Shown here: piece by piece, positions 43,879 to 54,072 of the stretch
How the letters are laid out: each line of letters opens with the position of its first letter
Position numbering within the stretch: position 1 is the stretch's first letter
Assembly (NCBI RefSeq): GCF_015762685.1
Contig: NZ_PEHF01000089.1
Span: 21,963-85,962 of the forward strand
DNA from: Candidatus Symbiopectobacterium sp. 'North America'
GTDB lineage: Bacteria; Pseudomonadota; Gammaproteobacteria; Enterobacterales; Enterobacteriaceae
Reading direction: 5' to 3'
Length of the DNA stretch: 64,000 bases
Notes under the pieces: generated by a model
What the model saw: the letters and a program-made list of their open reading frames with translations, nothing else
Told to the model about the DNA's origin: nothing
Databases searched by the model: none
Position numbers and translations under genes: made by a program

Positions 43879-44820
43879 CTACCCCGCTTCCGAGCCGCCT
43901 TGTTCCAAGGGATCGACAGGCTGCGCGGGTAGCACGATATACACCCCTTCAAATACCGCACCGGCCTTATCATCGCCAAACAGCTCAACGTTCAGTTGCA
44001 CGCGCGCTTTAAGCCCGCGCGCCAGGCGCGTGAGATTGCCGCTCAGCGAGCCTAGATCGGCTACCGCGCTGGGGCGGCCGGTAATCGGCGAGCTGTAACG
44101 AATATGCGCATCGGCCAGAATGATGGTGCCCCCCAGATGCCGTTCACGCAGCAATAACCAAATCAGCCCCCATCCAGTCAGCGTCGCCAATGAAAACAGA
44201 CTACCGGCAAACAGCGTATTGTGCGGATTCTGGTTACCCGTTTCCGGCATAGTGGTGATAAATTTTTGCCCAGTGTATTGGTTGATTCGCACGCCCATTT
44301 TTTCACTGAGCGGGATATGGTCATACCAGGCTTGCTGCAACTGTGCGCACCAATCAGGGCGATGCAGGATATCATCCAGTGAAGCAATGGGTTTGGTCAT
44401 CAGATAATGACGCACGGGGGTGGTTTGCGGTGCGCTGATCTCCCCTTGCAGGGAAAAACCCAGCTTGGTAAAGAACGCCACAGCATCTTCCCGCGCGCTG
44501 CATACCACGCGCTTGACGCCTTCCTGACGCGCGACGGACTCCAGCATCATCGCTACCAGCGTGCCCAGCCCTTTGCACCGCACGCTAGGATGCACCGCCA
44601 TAAAGCGAATGGCGGCTTCGTTATCGGCATTAATGGAGAGGCGTCCAATAGCCACCAACCGCCCTTGCTCATCCACCACAGTCTGATGGTGCGCCAGCGC
44701 GTCATAGGCATCCCGTTCCGACCCTAATGGCTGGTGCAACGGTTTACGCAGCATCTCCCAGCGGAATTGGTAGTAGGCGTCCATCTCTTCAGCGGTTTCA
44801 GGCACTCTCAGGTGATACAT
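43879..44820 (-). CDS. fabY: FabY (YiiD) GNAT plus hotdog-fold beta-ketoacyl-ACP initiation protein
   Basis: 313 residues from ATG at 44820, which has a strong SD GGAGGAGG. An upstream in-frame ATG exists but has no SD. N-terminal GNAT acetyltransferase ([20 protein letters not shown]) and C-terminal thioesterase-like domain ([35 protein letters not shown]). In E. coli YiiD/FabY supports initiation of fatty-acid synthesis. Intact. dtd lies 71 bases upstream in the same direction, forming a small operon. Confidence 0.9.
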   Translation of the reverse strand: MYHLRVPETAEEMDAYYQFRWEMLRKPLHQPLGSERDAYDALAHHQTVVDEQGRLVAIGRLSINADNEAAIRFMAVHPSVRCKGLGTLVAMMLESVARQEGVKRVVCSAREDAVAFFTKLGFSLQGEISAPQTTPVRHYLMTKPIASLDDILHRPDWCAQLQQAWYDHIPLSEKMGVRINQYTGQKFITTMPETGNQNPHNTLFAGSLFSLATLTGWGLIWLLLRERHLGGTIILADAHIRYSSPITGRPSAVADLGSLSGNLTRLARGLKARVQLNVELFGDDKAGAVFEGVYIVLPAQPVDPLEQGGSEAG

Positions 44821-44891
44821 TGCCTCCTCCTCCTTCCGATTGGCGGTGTTGCACATCGGTGACAATGGGCGCGCTGACGCGCACGGCATCG

Positions 44892-45329
44892 TCACACCTG
44901 AAGCCAGAACGTGACTGGCCCGTCGTTAACCAAGTCAACCTGCATATCTGCCGCGAAGCGGCCGGTTTGCGTGTGGGTGCCGCGTTCACGGCACTGGGCA
45001 GCAAAATACTGATACAGCCTGTCCGCCTCGGCAGGTTCTGCGCCGCGTGAAAAGCTGGGCCGCATGCCTTTTTGCGTATCCGCCGCCAGCGTGAACTGCG
45101 ATACCACCAGCACGCTGCCCCCGATTTGCTGCACGTTAAGGTTCATCTTGCCCTGCTCATCGCTGAAAATGCGATAGCCGAGCACGCGCTCACACAGGCG
45201 CGCCGCCTTGCGTTCATCATCCCCTTGCTCGACGCCTAACAGCACCAACAATCCGCCTGCGATCTCCCCCACAATGGCCTTGTCCACCGTCACACTGCCG
45301 CGGGTAACACGCTGAATTAACGCAATCAT
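44892..45329 (-). CDS. dtd: D-aminoacyl-tRNA deacylase
   Basis: 145 residues, same as E. coli. The two DTD motifs are conserved: SQFTLAAD and [10 protein letters not shown], which place the Gly-cisPro dipeptide in the active site. Hydrolyses D-aminoacyl-tRNA such as D-Tyr-tRNA. Start chosen at MIALIQRV; a longer open frame reads into the yihX side without family support. Intact. Confidence 0.95.
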   Translation of the reverse strand: MIALIQRVTRGSVTVDKAIVGEIAGGLLVLLGVEQGDDERKAARLCERVLGYRIFSDEQGKMNLNVQQIGGSVLVVSQFTLAADTQKGMRPSFSRGAEPAEADRLYQYFAAQCRERGTHTQTGRFAADMQVDLVNDGPVTFWLQV

Positions 45330-45397
45330 AAACGACAACCACTCCTGAACCGCTGTTCTTTTAATCGATTTATTATCAAAAATACCAACCGTTTTTA

Positions 45398-46036
45398 TCA
45401 CAGCTTACCCGCGTTAGCGACGGTATTGTGTGCAGGGGAAATGGGATGTTCGGCAAAAAACTGTGGCACTGTATCGCGATCGGTCACCAAAATGCTGTGG
45501 ATCCCCAACGCTTGCGCAGCGGCAATATTCTGCTCGTTATCATCGAAGAAGATCGTTTGCGCCGGGGTTGCTTGCTCTTGCGTCAGCACATACTGATAAA
45601 TTCTCGCCTCCGGTTTACGCATCCCGATATCCTGTGACAGATAGAGACAATCAGCGGCCTCGGCCACTTCTGGAAACAGGGCGGGCCAATGCGCACAGTG
45701 CAAACGATTGGTGTTAGACAAAATAACGACACGATGTCCTTGCTGGCGCAGTTGCTGCATCACATCCAGTACCTCAGGACGCAGCGCAACAAAAATGGCC
45801 TGCCAGCCCGCCGTAAACTGCTCGTAGCTCAGCAGCATGCCCATTTCCTGACGCAGTCGGGCACCAAATTCTTCATCACTGATCTCACCGCGCTCATGCA
45901 GTTCAAAGGCTTCATCCATGGTAAAGCGCTCTTTCAGCGTGGCGAGTGGCACACCGCTCAGCTTACTCCACACGCCCAACACACGGTTGAAATCGATATC
46001 AATGACAACGTTACCCAAATCAAAGATATAAAGCAT
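45398..46036 (-). CDS. yihX: HAD phosphatase YihX (alpha-D-glucose-1-phosphate phosphatase)
   Basis: 212 residues (E. coli 199). HAD motif [13 protein letters not shown] is DxG-type with Asp replaced by the usual LGN form of this subfamily; motif [10 protein letters not shown]; motif III with [12 protein letters not shown] and IFFDDNEQN. The C-terminus is about 13 residues longer than in E. coli. It dephosphorylates glucose-1-phosphate in vitro. Followed by dtd and fabY in the same direction. Intact. Confidence 0.9.
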   Translation of the reverse strand: MLYIFDLGNVVIDIDFNRVLGVWSKLSGVPLATLKERFTMDEAFELHERGEISDEEFGARLRQEMGMLLSYEQFTAGWQAIFVALRPEVLDVMQQLRQQGHRVVILSNTNRLHCAHWPALFPEVAEAADCLYLSQDIGMRKPEARIYQYVLTQEQATPAQTIFFDDNEQNIAAAQALGIHSILVTDRDTVPQFFAEHPISPAHNTVANAGKL

Positions 46037-46150
46037 TTCGCCCTCCAGACGTCATGGTTGTTTTTTCACTGTAGCGGGAAACATGGCGGCTGAACAGGGA
46101 GGAACATAACTAAAACGTATACGAAATACTCACGGCGGGCAGGCGGGATT

Positions 46151-46181
46151 GGAAAAAGGCAGGGCGCCTGAAAGCGCCCTG
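46151..46181 (-). terminator. Terminator after typA
   Basis: On the minus strand AGGGCGC and GCGCCCT pair with a short loop, then GCCTTTTTCC. It lies 26 bases after the typA stop. Confidence 0.75.
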
Positions 46182-46206
46182 GAACGGTTTTGTAAAGAGC
46201 GGCGGA

Positions 46207-48030
46207 TTAGCCCTCTTTCGGCCCGCGGTTGGCGCGACGGCGATCGTTTTCGGTCAGGTGACGTTTACGCAGACGAATAGACTGCGGAGTCACTTCAACC
46301 AATTCATCGTCATCGATAAATTCCAACGCTTGCTCCAGCGACATTTTCACCGCTGGCACCAGCACGGTGGCTTCATCAGTACCGGAAGCACGCATGTTGG
46401 TCAGTTTTTTACCCATCAGGCAGTTAACCGTCAGGTCATTGGAGCGGGTATGAATACCGATGATCTGGCCTTCATACACTTCTGCACCGTGACCCAGGAA
46501 CAATTTGCCGCGTTCCTGCAGGCTGAACAGCGCATAGGCTACCGCTTTACCCTGACCGTTAGAGATCAGCACGCCCTTCTGACGCTGGCCGATATCGCCC
46601 GGACGCACATCGTCGTAGTGGCTAAAGATGGAGTACAGCAAGCCAGTACCGGAGGTCATGGTCATAAAGTCGGTACGGAAGCCAATCAAACCACGGCTTG
46701 GAATGATGTAATCCAGACGTACACGGCCTTTACCATCCGGGTTCATGTCACGCATTTCGCCTTTACGCAGGCCCAGCGCTTCCATCACGGAACCCTGATG
46801 CTGATCTTCGATATCAACGGTAACTCGTTCGAACGGTTCCTGACGGCGACCGTCGATGTCACAGAAGATAACTTTCGGGCGAGAAACCGCCAGTTCGAAA
46901 CCTTCACGACGCATGTTTTCGATCAGCACCGACAGGTGCAGTTCGCCACGACCAGACACACGGAAGGTATCCGGGTCTTCGGTTTCTTCTACGCGCAGCG
47001 CAACGTTATGTACCAGCTCTTTCTTCAGACGATCCAGAATCTGACGAGAGGTCACAAACTTGCCTTCTTTACCGCAGAACGGCGAGGTGTTAACCCCGAA
47101 AGACATGGTAACGGTCGGCTCATCCACCGACAGCGGCGGCAGAGCTTCAACGTTAGCGGTATCACAGATGGTGTCGGAGATGTTCAGTTCACCCAGACCT
47201 GTGATAGCGATGATATCGCCCGCTTCTGCGACGCTAGATTCGATACGTTGCAAACCCAAATGGCCCAACACCTGACACACTTTACCGTTACGGCGTTTAC
47301 ATTCCGCATCGATAATCGTCACTTGCTGGTTCGGTTTAACGCGACCGCGTTTGATACGGCCGATACCGATAACACCCACATAGCTGTTGTAGTCCAGCTG
47401 GGAGATTTGCATTTGCAGCGGACCGTCCAGATCGACGTTCGGCGCTTCAACGTGTTTGACGATCGCTTCGAACAGCGGCGTCATGTCTTCCGCCATCTCT
47501 TCGTGATCCAAACCGGCGTTACCCATCAACGCAGACGCGTAAACGATAGGGAAATCCAGTTGCTCGTCGGTAGCACCCAGGTTGACGAACAGATCGAACA
47601 CCTGATCGACGACCCAGTCAGGGCGCGCGCACGGACGGTCAACTTTGTTGATGACCACGATCGGTTTCAGGCCATAGGCAAAAGCTTTTTGGGTAACGAA
47701 ACGGGTTTGGGGCATCGGGCCGTCCATTGCGTCTACCAGCAGCAGCACTGAATCGACCATGGACATTACACGCTCCACTTCACCACCGAAATCGGCGTGT
47801 CCTGGGGTGTCAACGATATTGATACGGTAATCTCTCCAGTTAATGGCGGTGTTTTTCGCCAGAATGGTGATACCGCGTTCTTTTTCCAGATCGTTGGAGT
47901 CCATAACGCGCTCAGTGGCGTCATTTCGTTCACCCAATGTTCCAGATTGTTGTAGCAGCTTGTCAACCAGGGTAGTTTTCCCATGGTCAACGTGCGCAAT
48001 AATAGCAATGTTACGCAAATTCTCGATCAC
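46207..48030 (-). CDS. typA: Ribosome-associated GTPase TypA/BipA
   Basis: 607 residues, the family length. G1 [17 protein letters not shown]2/G3 RGITILAK and [21 protein letters not shown]4 NKVDRP ([12 protein letters not shown]). Domains II, III and V follow, then the unique C-terminal domain ([20 protein letters not shown]). It assists 50S assembly at low temperature. It is divergent from glnA as in E. coli. The translation start VIENLRNI is by ATG at 48028-48030. Intact. Confidence 0.97.
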   Translation of the reverse strand: MIENLRNIAIIAHVDHGKTTLVDKLLQQSGTLGERNDATERVMDSNDLEKERGITILAKNTAINWRDYRINIVDTPGHADFGGEVERVMSMVDSVLLLVDAMDGPMPQTRFVTQKAFAYGLKPIVVINKVDRPCARPDWVVDQVFDLFVNLGATDEQLDFPIVYASALMGNAGLDHEEMAEDMTPLFEAIVKHVEAPNVDLDGPLQMQISQLDYNSYVGVIGIGRIKRGRVKPNQQVTIIDAECKRRNGKVCQVLGHLGLQRIESSVAEAGDIIAITGLGELNISDTICDTANVEALPPLSVDEPTVTMSFGVNTSPFCGKEGKFVTSRQILDRLKKELVHNVALRVEETEDPDTFRVSGRGELHLSVLIENMRREGFELAVSRPKVIFCDIDGRRQEPFERVTVDIEDQHQGSVMEALGLRKGEMRDMNPDGKGRVRLDYIIPSRGLIGFRTDFMTMTSGTGLLYSIFSHYDDVRPGDIGQRQKGVLISNGQGKAVAYALFSLQERGKLFLGHGAEVYEGQIIGIHTRSNDLTVNCLMGKKLTNMRASGTDEATVLVPAVKMSLEQALEFIDDDELVEVTPQSIRLRKRHLTENDRRRANRGPKEG

Positions 48031-48401
48031 AGCTTTGCCTCAGGCATTTAGAAATAGCGCGCTATTGTACACGGATTAAGCAAGGGACCAAACAAGATAA
48101 CACTCCTAAGCGATAAACAACCCAGGGGTGCTTGCTTTGTGATCCCTTTCACGGTGCAACGACGCAGAGAAAGTAAACAAACGCACACAAACAGTGCACT
48201 ATTTTGGTGATTATGAACCATAATAGTGCAACGAACGCTAATGGTGCAGGCACTGCCTTCAATGAAAGCCTGAAAACAAAGCCTCCCAACCCCATGCGTA
48301 GAGTTGGCATGATTTTAGCTTAAACCCTATTACGGTAACAAACATCATTCCATAACGATATTCGTTCCACGACGATAAATGACAAATCGGGAGATCCAAG
48401 T
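48031..48401. promoter_or_regulatory. typA-glnA divergent regulatory region
   Basis: The 371-base gap holds the glnA control elements. A CRP-like site TGTGATCCCTTTCACG at 48138-48153. NtrC sites TGCACTATTTTGGTGAT at 48195-48211 and TGAACCATAATAGTGCA at 48214-48230, with a possible third half site ending at 48246. The layout equals E. coli glnAp1/glnAp2. The typA promoter should lie near the left end. Confidence 0.75.
48304..48320 (+). promoter_or_regulatory. Sigma-54 promoter glnAp2
   Basis: TTGGCATGATTTTAGCT has the -24 GG and -12 GC separated by ten bases; E. coli glnAp2 has TTGGCACAGATTTCGCT. It is intact although NtrB and NtrC are broken downstream. Confidence 0.8.
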
Positions 48402-49889
48402 ATGTCCGCAGAACATGTTTTGACGATGCTGAATAAGTACGAAGTTAAATTCGTCGACTTACGCTTTACCGATACCAAGGGTAAAGAGCAGCACGTCACC
48501 ATTCCAGCTCACCAGGTTAGCGCTGACTTCTTCGAAGAAGGCAAAATGTTCGACGGCTCCTCCATTGGTGGCTGGAAAGGTATCAACGAATCCGACATGG
48601 TGCTGATGCCTGACGCAAGCACCGCTGCACTGGACCCGTTCTATGAAGACACGACGCTGATCATTCGTTGTGACATTCTGGAACCGAACACCATGCAAGG
48701 TTACGATCGCGACCCGCGCTCCATCGCGAAACGCGCTGAAGAGTACCTGCGTTCCACCGGTATCGCGGATACCGTTCTGTTTGGGCCAGAACCTGAATTC
48801 TTCCTGTTTAACGACATTCGTTTCGGCAGCAGCATCTCCGGCTCTCACGTTGCTATCAATGACATCGAAGGTGCCTGGAACTCCAGCACCAAATACGAAG
48901 GCGGCAACAAAGGCCACCGTCCGGCAGTGAAAGGCGGTTACTTCCCAGTTCCCCCGGTTGACTCCGCACAAGACATCCGCTCTCAGATGTGCCAGGTAAT
49001 GGAACAAATGGGTCTGGTTGTTGAAGCTCACCACCACGAAGTGGCAACCCGCTTCAACACCATGACCAAAAAAGCGGACGAAATTCAGATCTACAAATAC
49101 GTTGTTCACAACGTAGCGCAAGCTTACGGCAAAACGGCCACCTTTATGCCGAAACCGATGTTCGGTGACAACTGCTCTGGCATGCACTGCCATATGTCCC
49201 TGTCCAAAGGCGGCACCAACAAATTCTCCGGCGACAAATACGCTGGCCTGTCTGAAGAAGCGCTGTTCTACATCGGCGGTGTCATCAAACATGCTAAAGC
49301 GATCAACTCCCTGTCCAACCCGACCACCAACTCTTACAAGCGTCTGGTCCCAGGTTATGAAGCTCCGGTAATGCTGGCGTACTCCGCACGTAACCGTTCT
49401 GCTTCTATCCGTATCCCGTTCGTCTCCAGCCCTAAAGCAGCACGTATCGAAGTGCGCTTCCCGGACCCGGCGGCTAACCCGTACCTGTGCTTCGCCGCAC
49501 TGCTGATGGCCGGTCTGGATGGTATCAAGAACAAGATCCACCCTGGCGATGCCATGGACAAAAACCTGTACGATCTGCCGCCGGAAGAAGCGAATGAAAT
49601 CCCACAGGTTGCAGGCTCTCTGGAAGAAGAACTGAACGCGCTGGACGCTGACCGTGCATTCCTGACAGCGGGCGGCGTGTTCACTGACGACGCTATCGAC
49701 GCTTACATCGGTCTGCGCCGTGTTTACCTCGGCGTGGTGGGCGTGCTGAACCCTGCCATGACCGAGCATCAACAGAATTATAAGAAGTTTGTTTTTGTTG
49801 CCGTGGAAACTTTTCAGCCCATCTTCGGATGGGCTTTTTTCACCACCGGCCTTATTTCTTTATCATCAATATTGGCCGTTGCGACGTAA
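48402..49889 (+). CDS. glnA: Glutamine synthetase, damaged; probably inactive
   Basis: Open for 495 codons and clearly type I GS until about residue 440, but three differences from the family matter. (1) Near 49041 the active-site loop reads [12 protein letters not shown]. coli has [19 protein letters not shown], so 8 residues between two EVAT copies are lost, including one of the n1 metal glutamates. (2) GDNGSGMHCH has become [10 protein letters not shown]. (3) After IDAYIGLRR (49720) the usual 21-residue end (DRVRMTPHPVEFELYYSV) is replaced by about 55 unrelated residues that read through the terminator at 49816. The adenylylation tyrosine ([10 protein letters not shown]) remains. Ammonia assimilation by this enzyme is doubtful. 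Confidence 0.85.
   Translation: MSAEHVLTMLNKYEVKFVDLRFTDTKGKEQHVTIPAHQVSADFFEEGKMFDGSSIGGWKGINESDMVLMPDASTAALDPFYEDTTLIIRCDILEPNTMQGYDRDPRSIAKRAEEYLRSTGIADTVLFGPEPEFFLFNDIRFGSSISGSHVAINDIEGAWNSSTKYEGGNKGHRPAVKGGYFPVPPVDSAQDIRSQMCQVMEQMGLVVEAHHHEVATRFNTMTKKADEIQIYKYVVHNVAQAYGKTATFMPKPMFGDNCSGMHCHMSLSKGGTNKFSGDKYAGLSEEALFYIGGVIKHAKAINSLSNPTTNSYKRLVPGYEAPVMLAYSARNRSASIRIPFVSSPKAARIEVRFPDPAANPYLCFAALLMAGLDGIKNKIHPGDAMDKNLYDLPPEEANEIPQVAGSLEEELNALDADRAFLTAGGVFTDDAIDAYIGLRRVYLGVVGVLNPAMTEHQQNYKKFVFVAVETFQPIFGWAFFTTGLISLSSILAVAT
49816..49841 (+). terminator. glnA intrinsic terminator, now inside the reading frame
   Basis: AGCCCATC-TTCG-GATGGGCT followed by six T. In E. coli a terminator lies between glnA stop and glnL. 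Here the altered glnA frame runs through it, so its position marks the original 3' end of the gene. Confidence 0.85.
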
Positions 49890-49910
49890 CATCCATCATC
49901 TACACTACAA

Positions 49911-49927
49911 TGCACCGCGAGGGTGCA
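49911..49927. promoter_or_regulatory. NtrC site in front of glnL
   Basis: TGCACCGCGAGGGTGCA is a near-perfect palindrome of the NtrC-type TGCACC-N5-GGGTGCA. It lies 13 bases before the glnL start, where NtrC represses glnLp in E. coli. Confidence 0.75.
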
Positions 49928-49939
49928 GTAGTCTGCGTT

Positions 49940-50989
49940 ATGGCAACAGGCACGCTGCCCGATGCTGGGCAAATCCTCAATTTTTTGATCAATAGTATTT
50001 TATTGCTGGATAACGACCTGGCAATCCACTATTCCAATCCGGCTGCCCAGCAGTTGCTGGCGCAAAGTTCACGCAAATTGGCGGGAACACCGTTGCCGGA
50101 TCTGCTCAGCTATTTCTCGCTAAATATTGAGCTGATGCGCGAAAGTCTCAACGCGGGTCAAGGATTTACGGATAACGAAGTGACTATCGTTGTCGATGGC
50201 AGAGCACACATCATGTCGCTCACCGCACAACGCATTCAACACAGTTTTATCCTGTTGGAGATGGCGCCGATGGACAACCAGCGCCGCCTCAGCCAGGAAC
50301 AATTACAGCATTCCCAGCAGCAGGCAGCGCGTGATTTGGTGATCGGTCTGGCGCATGAAATCAAGAATCCGCTCGGCGGATTGCGCGGCGCGGCACAGTT
50401 GCTGACCAAAGCGCTGCCCGATCCCGCGCTGACGGAATACACCAAAGTGATCATTGAGCAGGCCGATCGCCTGCGCAATCTGGTGGACAGGCTATTAGGG
50501 CCGCAGCAGCCGGGTTTACACGTAACACAAAGTATTCATCAGGTCGTTGAGCGCGTCTGCAAGTTGGTCTCGTTAGAAAAACCTGACAACGTGACGCTGG
50601 TGAAAGATTACGATCCCAGCCTGCCAGAACTGACCCATGACCCAGACCAGATTGAACAAGCGCTGCTGAACATTACCCGCAATGCGCTCCAGGCGCTGGG
50701 TAAAGAAGGCGGCACCATTACGCTGCGCACGCGCACCGCTTTTCAACTCACGCTGCACGGCGTGCGCTATCGCTTGACAGCGCGTATTGATATCGAAGAC
50801 GATGGCCCTGGCATCCCTGCTCAGCTGCAAGACACGCTGTTTTACCCGATGGTAAGCGGTCGCGAAGGGGGCACCGGGCTGGGATGATCGATCGCGCGCA
50901 GCCTGATCGATCATCATTCGGGAAAAATTGAATTTAACAGTTGGCCAGGTCATACCGAATTCTCGGTTTACCTGCCCATTCGCCAGTAA
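49940..50989 (+). pseudogene. glnL: NtrB nitrogen sensor kinase, opal in the ATP site
   Basis: PAS-like N-terminus ([20 protein letters not shown]), H box [21 protein letters not shown] box RNALQAL, G1 [12 protein letters not shown] at 50885-50887 converts the leucine codon of the G2 box ([25 protein letters not shown]); the last 34 codons remain in frame to 50989. Truncation in the G2 box removes the ATP lid and should abolish kinase activity. E. coli NtrB is 349 residues; this gene had the same length. Confidence 0.92.
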
Positions 50990-50997
50990 GGTTCACG

Positions 50998-52003
50998 ATG
51001 CAACGAGGGATTGTCGATGACGATAGCGCCATCCGTTGGGTGCTGGAGCGCGCGCTCACTGGGGCGGGGTTGACCTGTGCCACCTTTGATAACGGAAATC
51101 AGGCGCTGCACGCGCTGGCAACCCAAACGCCGGATGTGCTGCTGTCCGATATTCGCATGCCGGGCATGGACGGTCTGGCGCTGCTGCAACAGATCAAACA
51201 GCGTCATCCGATGCTGCCAGTGATTATTATGACCGCGCACTCGGATCTGGATGCGGCGGTAAGCGCTTACCAACAGGGTGCTTTTGATTACCTGCCAAAA
51301 CCGTTTGATATCGACGAAGCCGTCGCTCTGGTTGAGCGCGCGATCAGTCACTATCTGGAACAGCAGCAGCCGGTCCGCGCGCAACCGCTCAATGGCCCCA
51401 CCACCGATATCATTGGTGAAGCGCCGGCCATGCAGGATGTGTTTCGCATTATTGGCCGACTCTCCCGTTCATCCATCAGCGTGCAGATCAACGGGGAATC
51501 GGGAACCAGTAAAGAACTGGTGACACATGTGCTGCATCGCCACAGTCCGCGCGCCAAAGCACCGTTTATCGCCTTGAATATGGCAGCCATCCCCAAGGAT
51601 CTGATCGAATCAGAGCTGTTTGGTCACGAAAAAGGGGCGTTTACCGGCGCGAATCAGATTCGTCAGGGACGCTTTGAACAGGCCGATGGCGGTACCCTGT
51701 TTCTGGATGAAATCGGCGATATGCCGCTGGATGTGCAAACGCGGCTGTTACGCGTGATTGTCTGACGGGCAGTTCTACCGCGTCGGTGGCTACGCTGCGG
51801 TGAAAGTGGATGTGCGTATTATCGCCGCGACCCACCAAAATCTGGAACTGCGCGTTCAGGAAGGCAAATTTCGCGAAGACCTGTTTCACCGCCTCAATGT
51901 GATTCGCGTCCATCTGCCTCCACTGCGTGAACGGCGTGAAGATATTCCGCGGCTGGCACGCTACTTCTTGCAGGCAACCGCCAAAGAGCTGGGCATGGAA
52001 TAA
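50998..52003 (+). pseudogene. glnG: NtrC nitrogen regulator, four lesions
   Basis: Sigma-54 activator NtrC. Seen against E. coli: (a) the receiver begins MQRGIVDDDSAIRW, lacking the WVV before the acidic pocket; (b) Walker A is GESGTSKELV, Gly to Ser; (c) a frameshift at 51763 (RLLRVIV versus [20 protein letters not shown] after [10 protein letters not shown]); (d) the gene ends ...FLQATAKELGME-stop, joining the end of the AAA+ domain directly to the usual last residues KELGME. About 135 residues including the Fis-type HTH are lost. GAFTGAN and the phospho-Asp region remain. Confidence 0.93.
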
Positions 52004-52568
52004 CCGCAACAAGCATTACTGACGGCCATCAGCAGCATGATGGCCGTATCGAGTAAAAAATAACGCTGAGGGGAACGAGACCACAGGGTGAGCGGCAGGA
52101 CGCCGCGAAAGTCAGCGCCGCGTCTGGAACGCGTCGCTGGCGGCCCGTCACTGGACTCGAGCCCCGAAGGCACCGCGTAGCGGCGTTATTTCTCGCGAAA
52201 AGCCAGGGGCCACGGGGCGAGGGTGATTGAGCGCCCCGTGTCGGGCGCGTGCGATGTACGGTGCGAATAACCGTTTAAGTTAACGCGCACGAAACATTCA
52301 CCGTACCAACAAAAAGGCTCGGCCTAAATTTGTGGGAATTCCTCAACCCGAAGGCGAAAACCTCCCACAGATAGCGCGCATTTCACCAGAAGAGTGTCCC
52401 CAGTCCAGCACCGAGAACGATGGCAAGCGTGACGCTTACGCTCCGTTTACCGTACCCTCACACGTATCGCTTGGAATTACAAGCCAGCGCACAAAATTGT
52501 CGATATTTTGTTCTTTACATAAAACAGGCCGGCAGTATGATCGTGTCGCTGATTCAGGAGAAAGTACC
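52004..52568. other. GC-rich structured noncoding region
   Basis: 565 bases without a credible frame. It holds several strong dyads: CGGCCATC/GATGGCCG (52022-52048), CACGGGGCG/CGCCCCGTG (52212-52241), and GTACGGTG/CACCGTAC (52257-52307). Composition is higher in GC than the rest until about 52300, then normal. It may be a palindromic repeat element or a structured RNA. The yshB leader lies at its right end. Confidence 0.5.
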
Positions 52569-52691
52569 ATGCTAGATTCACTTATTTCTGCGGCGACACA
52601 CGGCGCGGAGCTTGGCGTAGCGGCAAGTCACTCACCGCAAACCGCCATTGCTGCGATTCTGTGCGCTGTATTGATCAATTTCTTTATTTAG
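52569..52691 (+). CDS. yshB: YshB-like small membrane protein
   Basis: 40 residues: MLDSLISAATHGAELGVAAS, then HSPQTAIAAILCAVLINFFI. E. coli YshB (36 residues) has the same design (SHTPQTAVAAVLCAAM) and the same place between glnG and hemN. SD AGGAGA precedes the ATG. Single hydrophobic helix; YshB has been linked to intracellular Salmonella fitness. Intact. Confidence 0.8.
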   Translation: MLDSLISAATHGAELGVAASHSPQTAIAAILCAVLINFFI

Positions 52692-52791
52692 GCCTGACCG
52701 ACATGCCATCGGGCTGATGTCCTATATCACAATAACATCCCCCATCATCTCGATGATGACGTTGTTTGAATATAAAACGTTTTAACCTGAA

Positions 52792-52823
52792 AACGCCCCG
52801 CTATCGTCGGGGCGTTTTTTTTG
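52792..52823. terminator. Bidirectional terminator between yshB and the PLD gene
   Basis: AACGCCCCG/CGGGGCGTT stem with loop CTATCGT and T8 on the plus strand. It serves yshB; on the minus strand the run is less marked. Confidence 0.8.
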
Positions 52824-52830
52824 CCTTGGC

Positions 52831-54012
52831 TCAATGTTCCCCACCGGGGCGTGGTGCTGGATAGTCTTTATCCAATTGAATCGGTTGCGCGTACTCACTG
52901 TTCCACAACTGGGCGTACAACGCATCAATGAGCGCGGCCATCGCTGGACTTTGCATTACAATCTCCAGATTGCACGAGTTATCAAGATAACCACCGCTCC
53001 AGTTACTGGTGCCCACCCAGGATTTTTGTTGATCAATGGTCATGACCTTGCTGTGAATCACGCGGGAAAAGGGAATGAACCCACAGCTCGCCTCAGGCAA
53101 TGTCACGATTTTCACCTCGACGTTCGGCAACACCGCCAAACTTTTGAGATAAGCAATGTTCGGCTTTTTGCTGCTCCAGTTCGCCACCATTAACTCCACC
53201 TTCACCCCACGTGCTGCTGCGCTGCGTAACGCATTATCTATCAACGCATAATAGGGACGAGTGCGGTTCGGGCCATATGAGAGCGGCGCATAGTCCATTA
53301 CCTGAATGCGCACTCGGGTTTTCGCTTGCACCAGTAAGCGTGACAATTCCGTTTCAGAATCCAGCACGCCCGATGGGTTGAACGCTTTGGGGCTGGCAAC
53401 CAGATAGTTATTTGGGCGCGAATAATCCTGCTCAGCAGTCTGCATAACTGGCTTGACGGCGATACCTTGCGCCAGTGCTTGCTGCGCCAGCCAGTCCTGC
53501 TCAAACACCGCATTGAGCTGTTTAACCACGCTGGGGTCGTCAATAAGCAACCCGGTTTCGTGAATATGCTCGAGTGAATGCCAGTCAAAATTTTGGCTAC
53601 CGACGTAGGCACGTTTGCCATCCACCAGCAGGTATTTCGCATGCAGAATCCCGCCGGTCAGCTTACCGTAAGGAATGACCGGCAGTTCTAGATTAGGAAT
53701 CGCCTTCAACTGCGCCAACGTTTCCGGCGTTGACAGTGCAATGCACTTCTCTTCTAACAGAAAACAAATTCTTACACCGCGCTCTCCCGCGCTGCGCAGA
53801 TGTTGCAACACGTTATCAAGCCGCGAGCCGCGCTGATTGGCAACGTAGAACTCCCCCAACGACAGGCTATGCTGCGCTTCATCGAACAGCGCACTCCAAA
53901 CAGCATCCGGCGCACGCAGATCCGGGGCCTGTAACGTGGTTTCTACTGGCGCGGTATACACCAACTCATAACCGGGAATGCTGAAATCCGCCAGCGCCGA
54001 GGGGGTAACCAA
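52831..54012 (-). CDS. Periplasmic phospholipase D-family protein
   Basis: Two HKD motifs: HAKYLLVDGKRAYVGSQNFD (residues about 124-143) and HSKVMTIDQQKSWVGTSNWS. Both have H, K, D with the expected spacing, so the PLD catalytic pair is complete. The frame is open to TTG 54012, but the upstream in-frame bases encode a signal-like segment (ACVGLGLCLVTPSALA) without ATG, reaching the exbB stop at 54073. The natural start may be an ATG at 54074, overlapping the exbB stop, in another frame, i.e. a frameshift in the signal peptide. Substrate unknown; last gene of the TonB operon. Confidence 0.75.
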   Translation of the reverse strand: MVTPSALADFSIPGYELVYTAPVETTLQAPDLRAPDAVWSALFDEAQHSLSLGEFYVANQRGSRLDNVLQHLRSAGERGVRICFLLEEKCIALSTPETLAQLKAIPNLELPVIPYGKLTGGILHAKYLLVDGKRAYVGSQNFDWHSLEHIHETGLLIDDPSVVKQLNAVFEQDWLAQQALAQGIAVKPVMQTAEQDYSRPNNYLVASPKAFNPSGVLDSETELSRLLVQAKTRVRIQVMDYAPLSYGPNRTRPYYALIDNALRSAAARGVKVELMVANWSSKKPNIAYLKSLAVLPNVEVKIVTLPEASCGFIPFSRVIHSKVMTIDQQKSWVGTSNWSGGYLDNSCNLEIVMQSPAMAALIDALYAQLWNSEYAQPIQLDKDYPAPRPGGEH

Positions 54013-54072
54013 ACACAGCCCGAGTCCGACACACGCAGCCCAATGCCGCCCAGCGTGTTTGTAGCCCGCACG

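Noticed and set aside
46258..47751. A 497-codon open frame opposite typA
   Set aside because: Antisense to a conserved GTPase; its Gln/His/Arg-rich composition is a mirror of the typA codons, and it has no family motifs.
48459..49772. A 437-codon open frame opposite glnA
   Set aside because: Mirror of glnA codon usage, with no recognisable domain.
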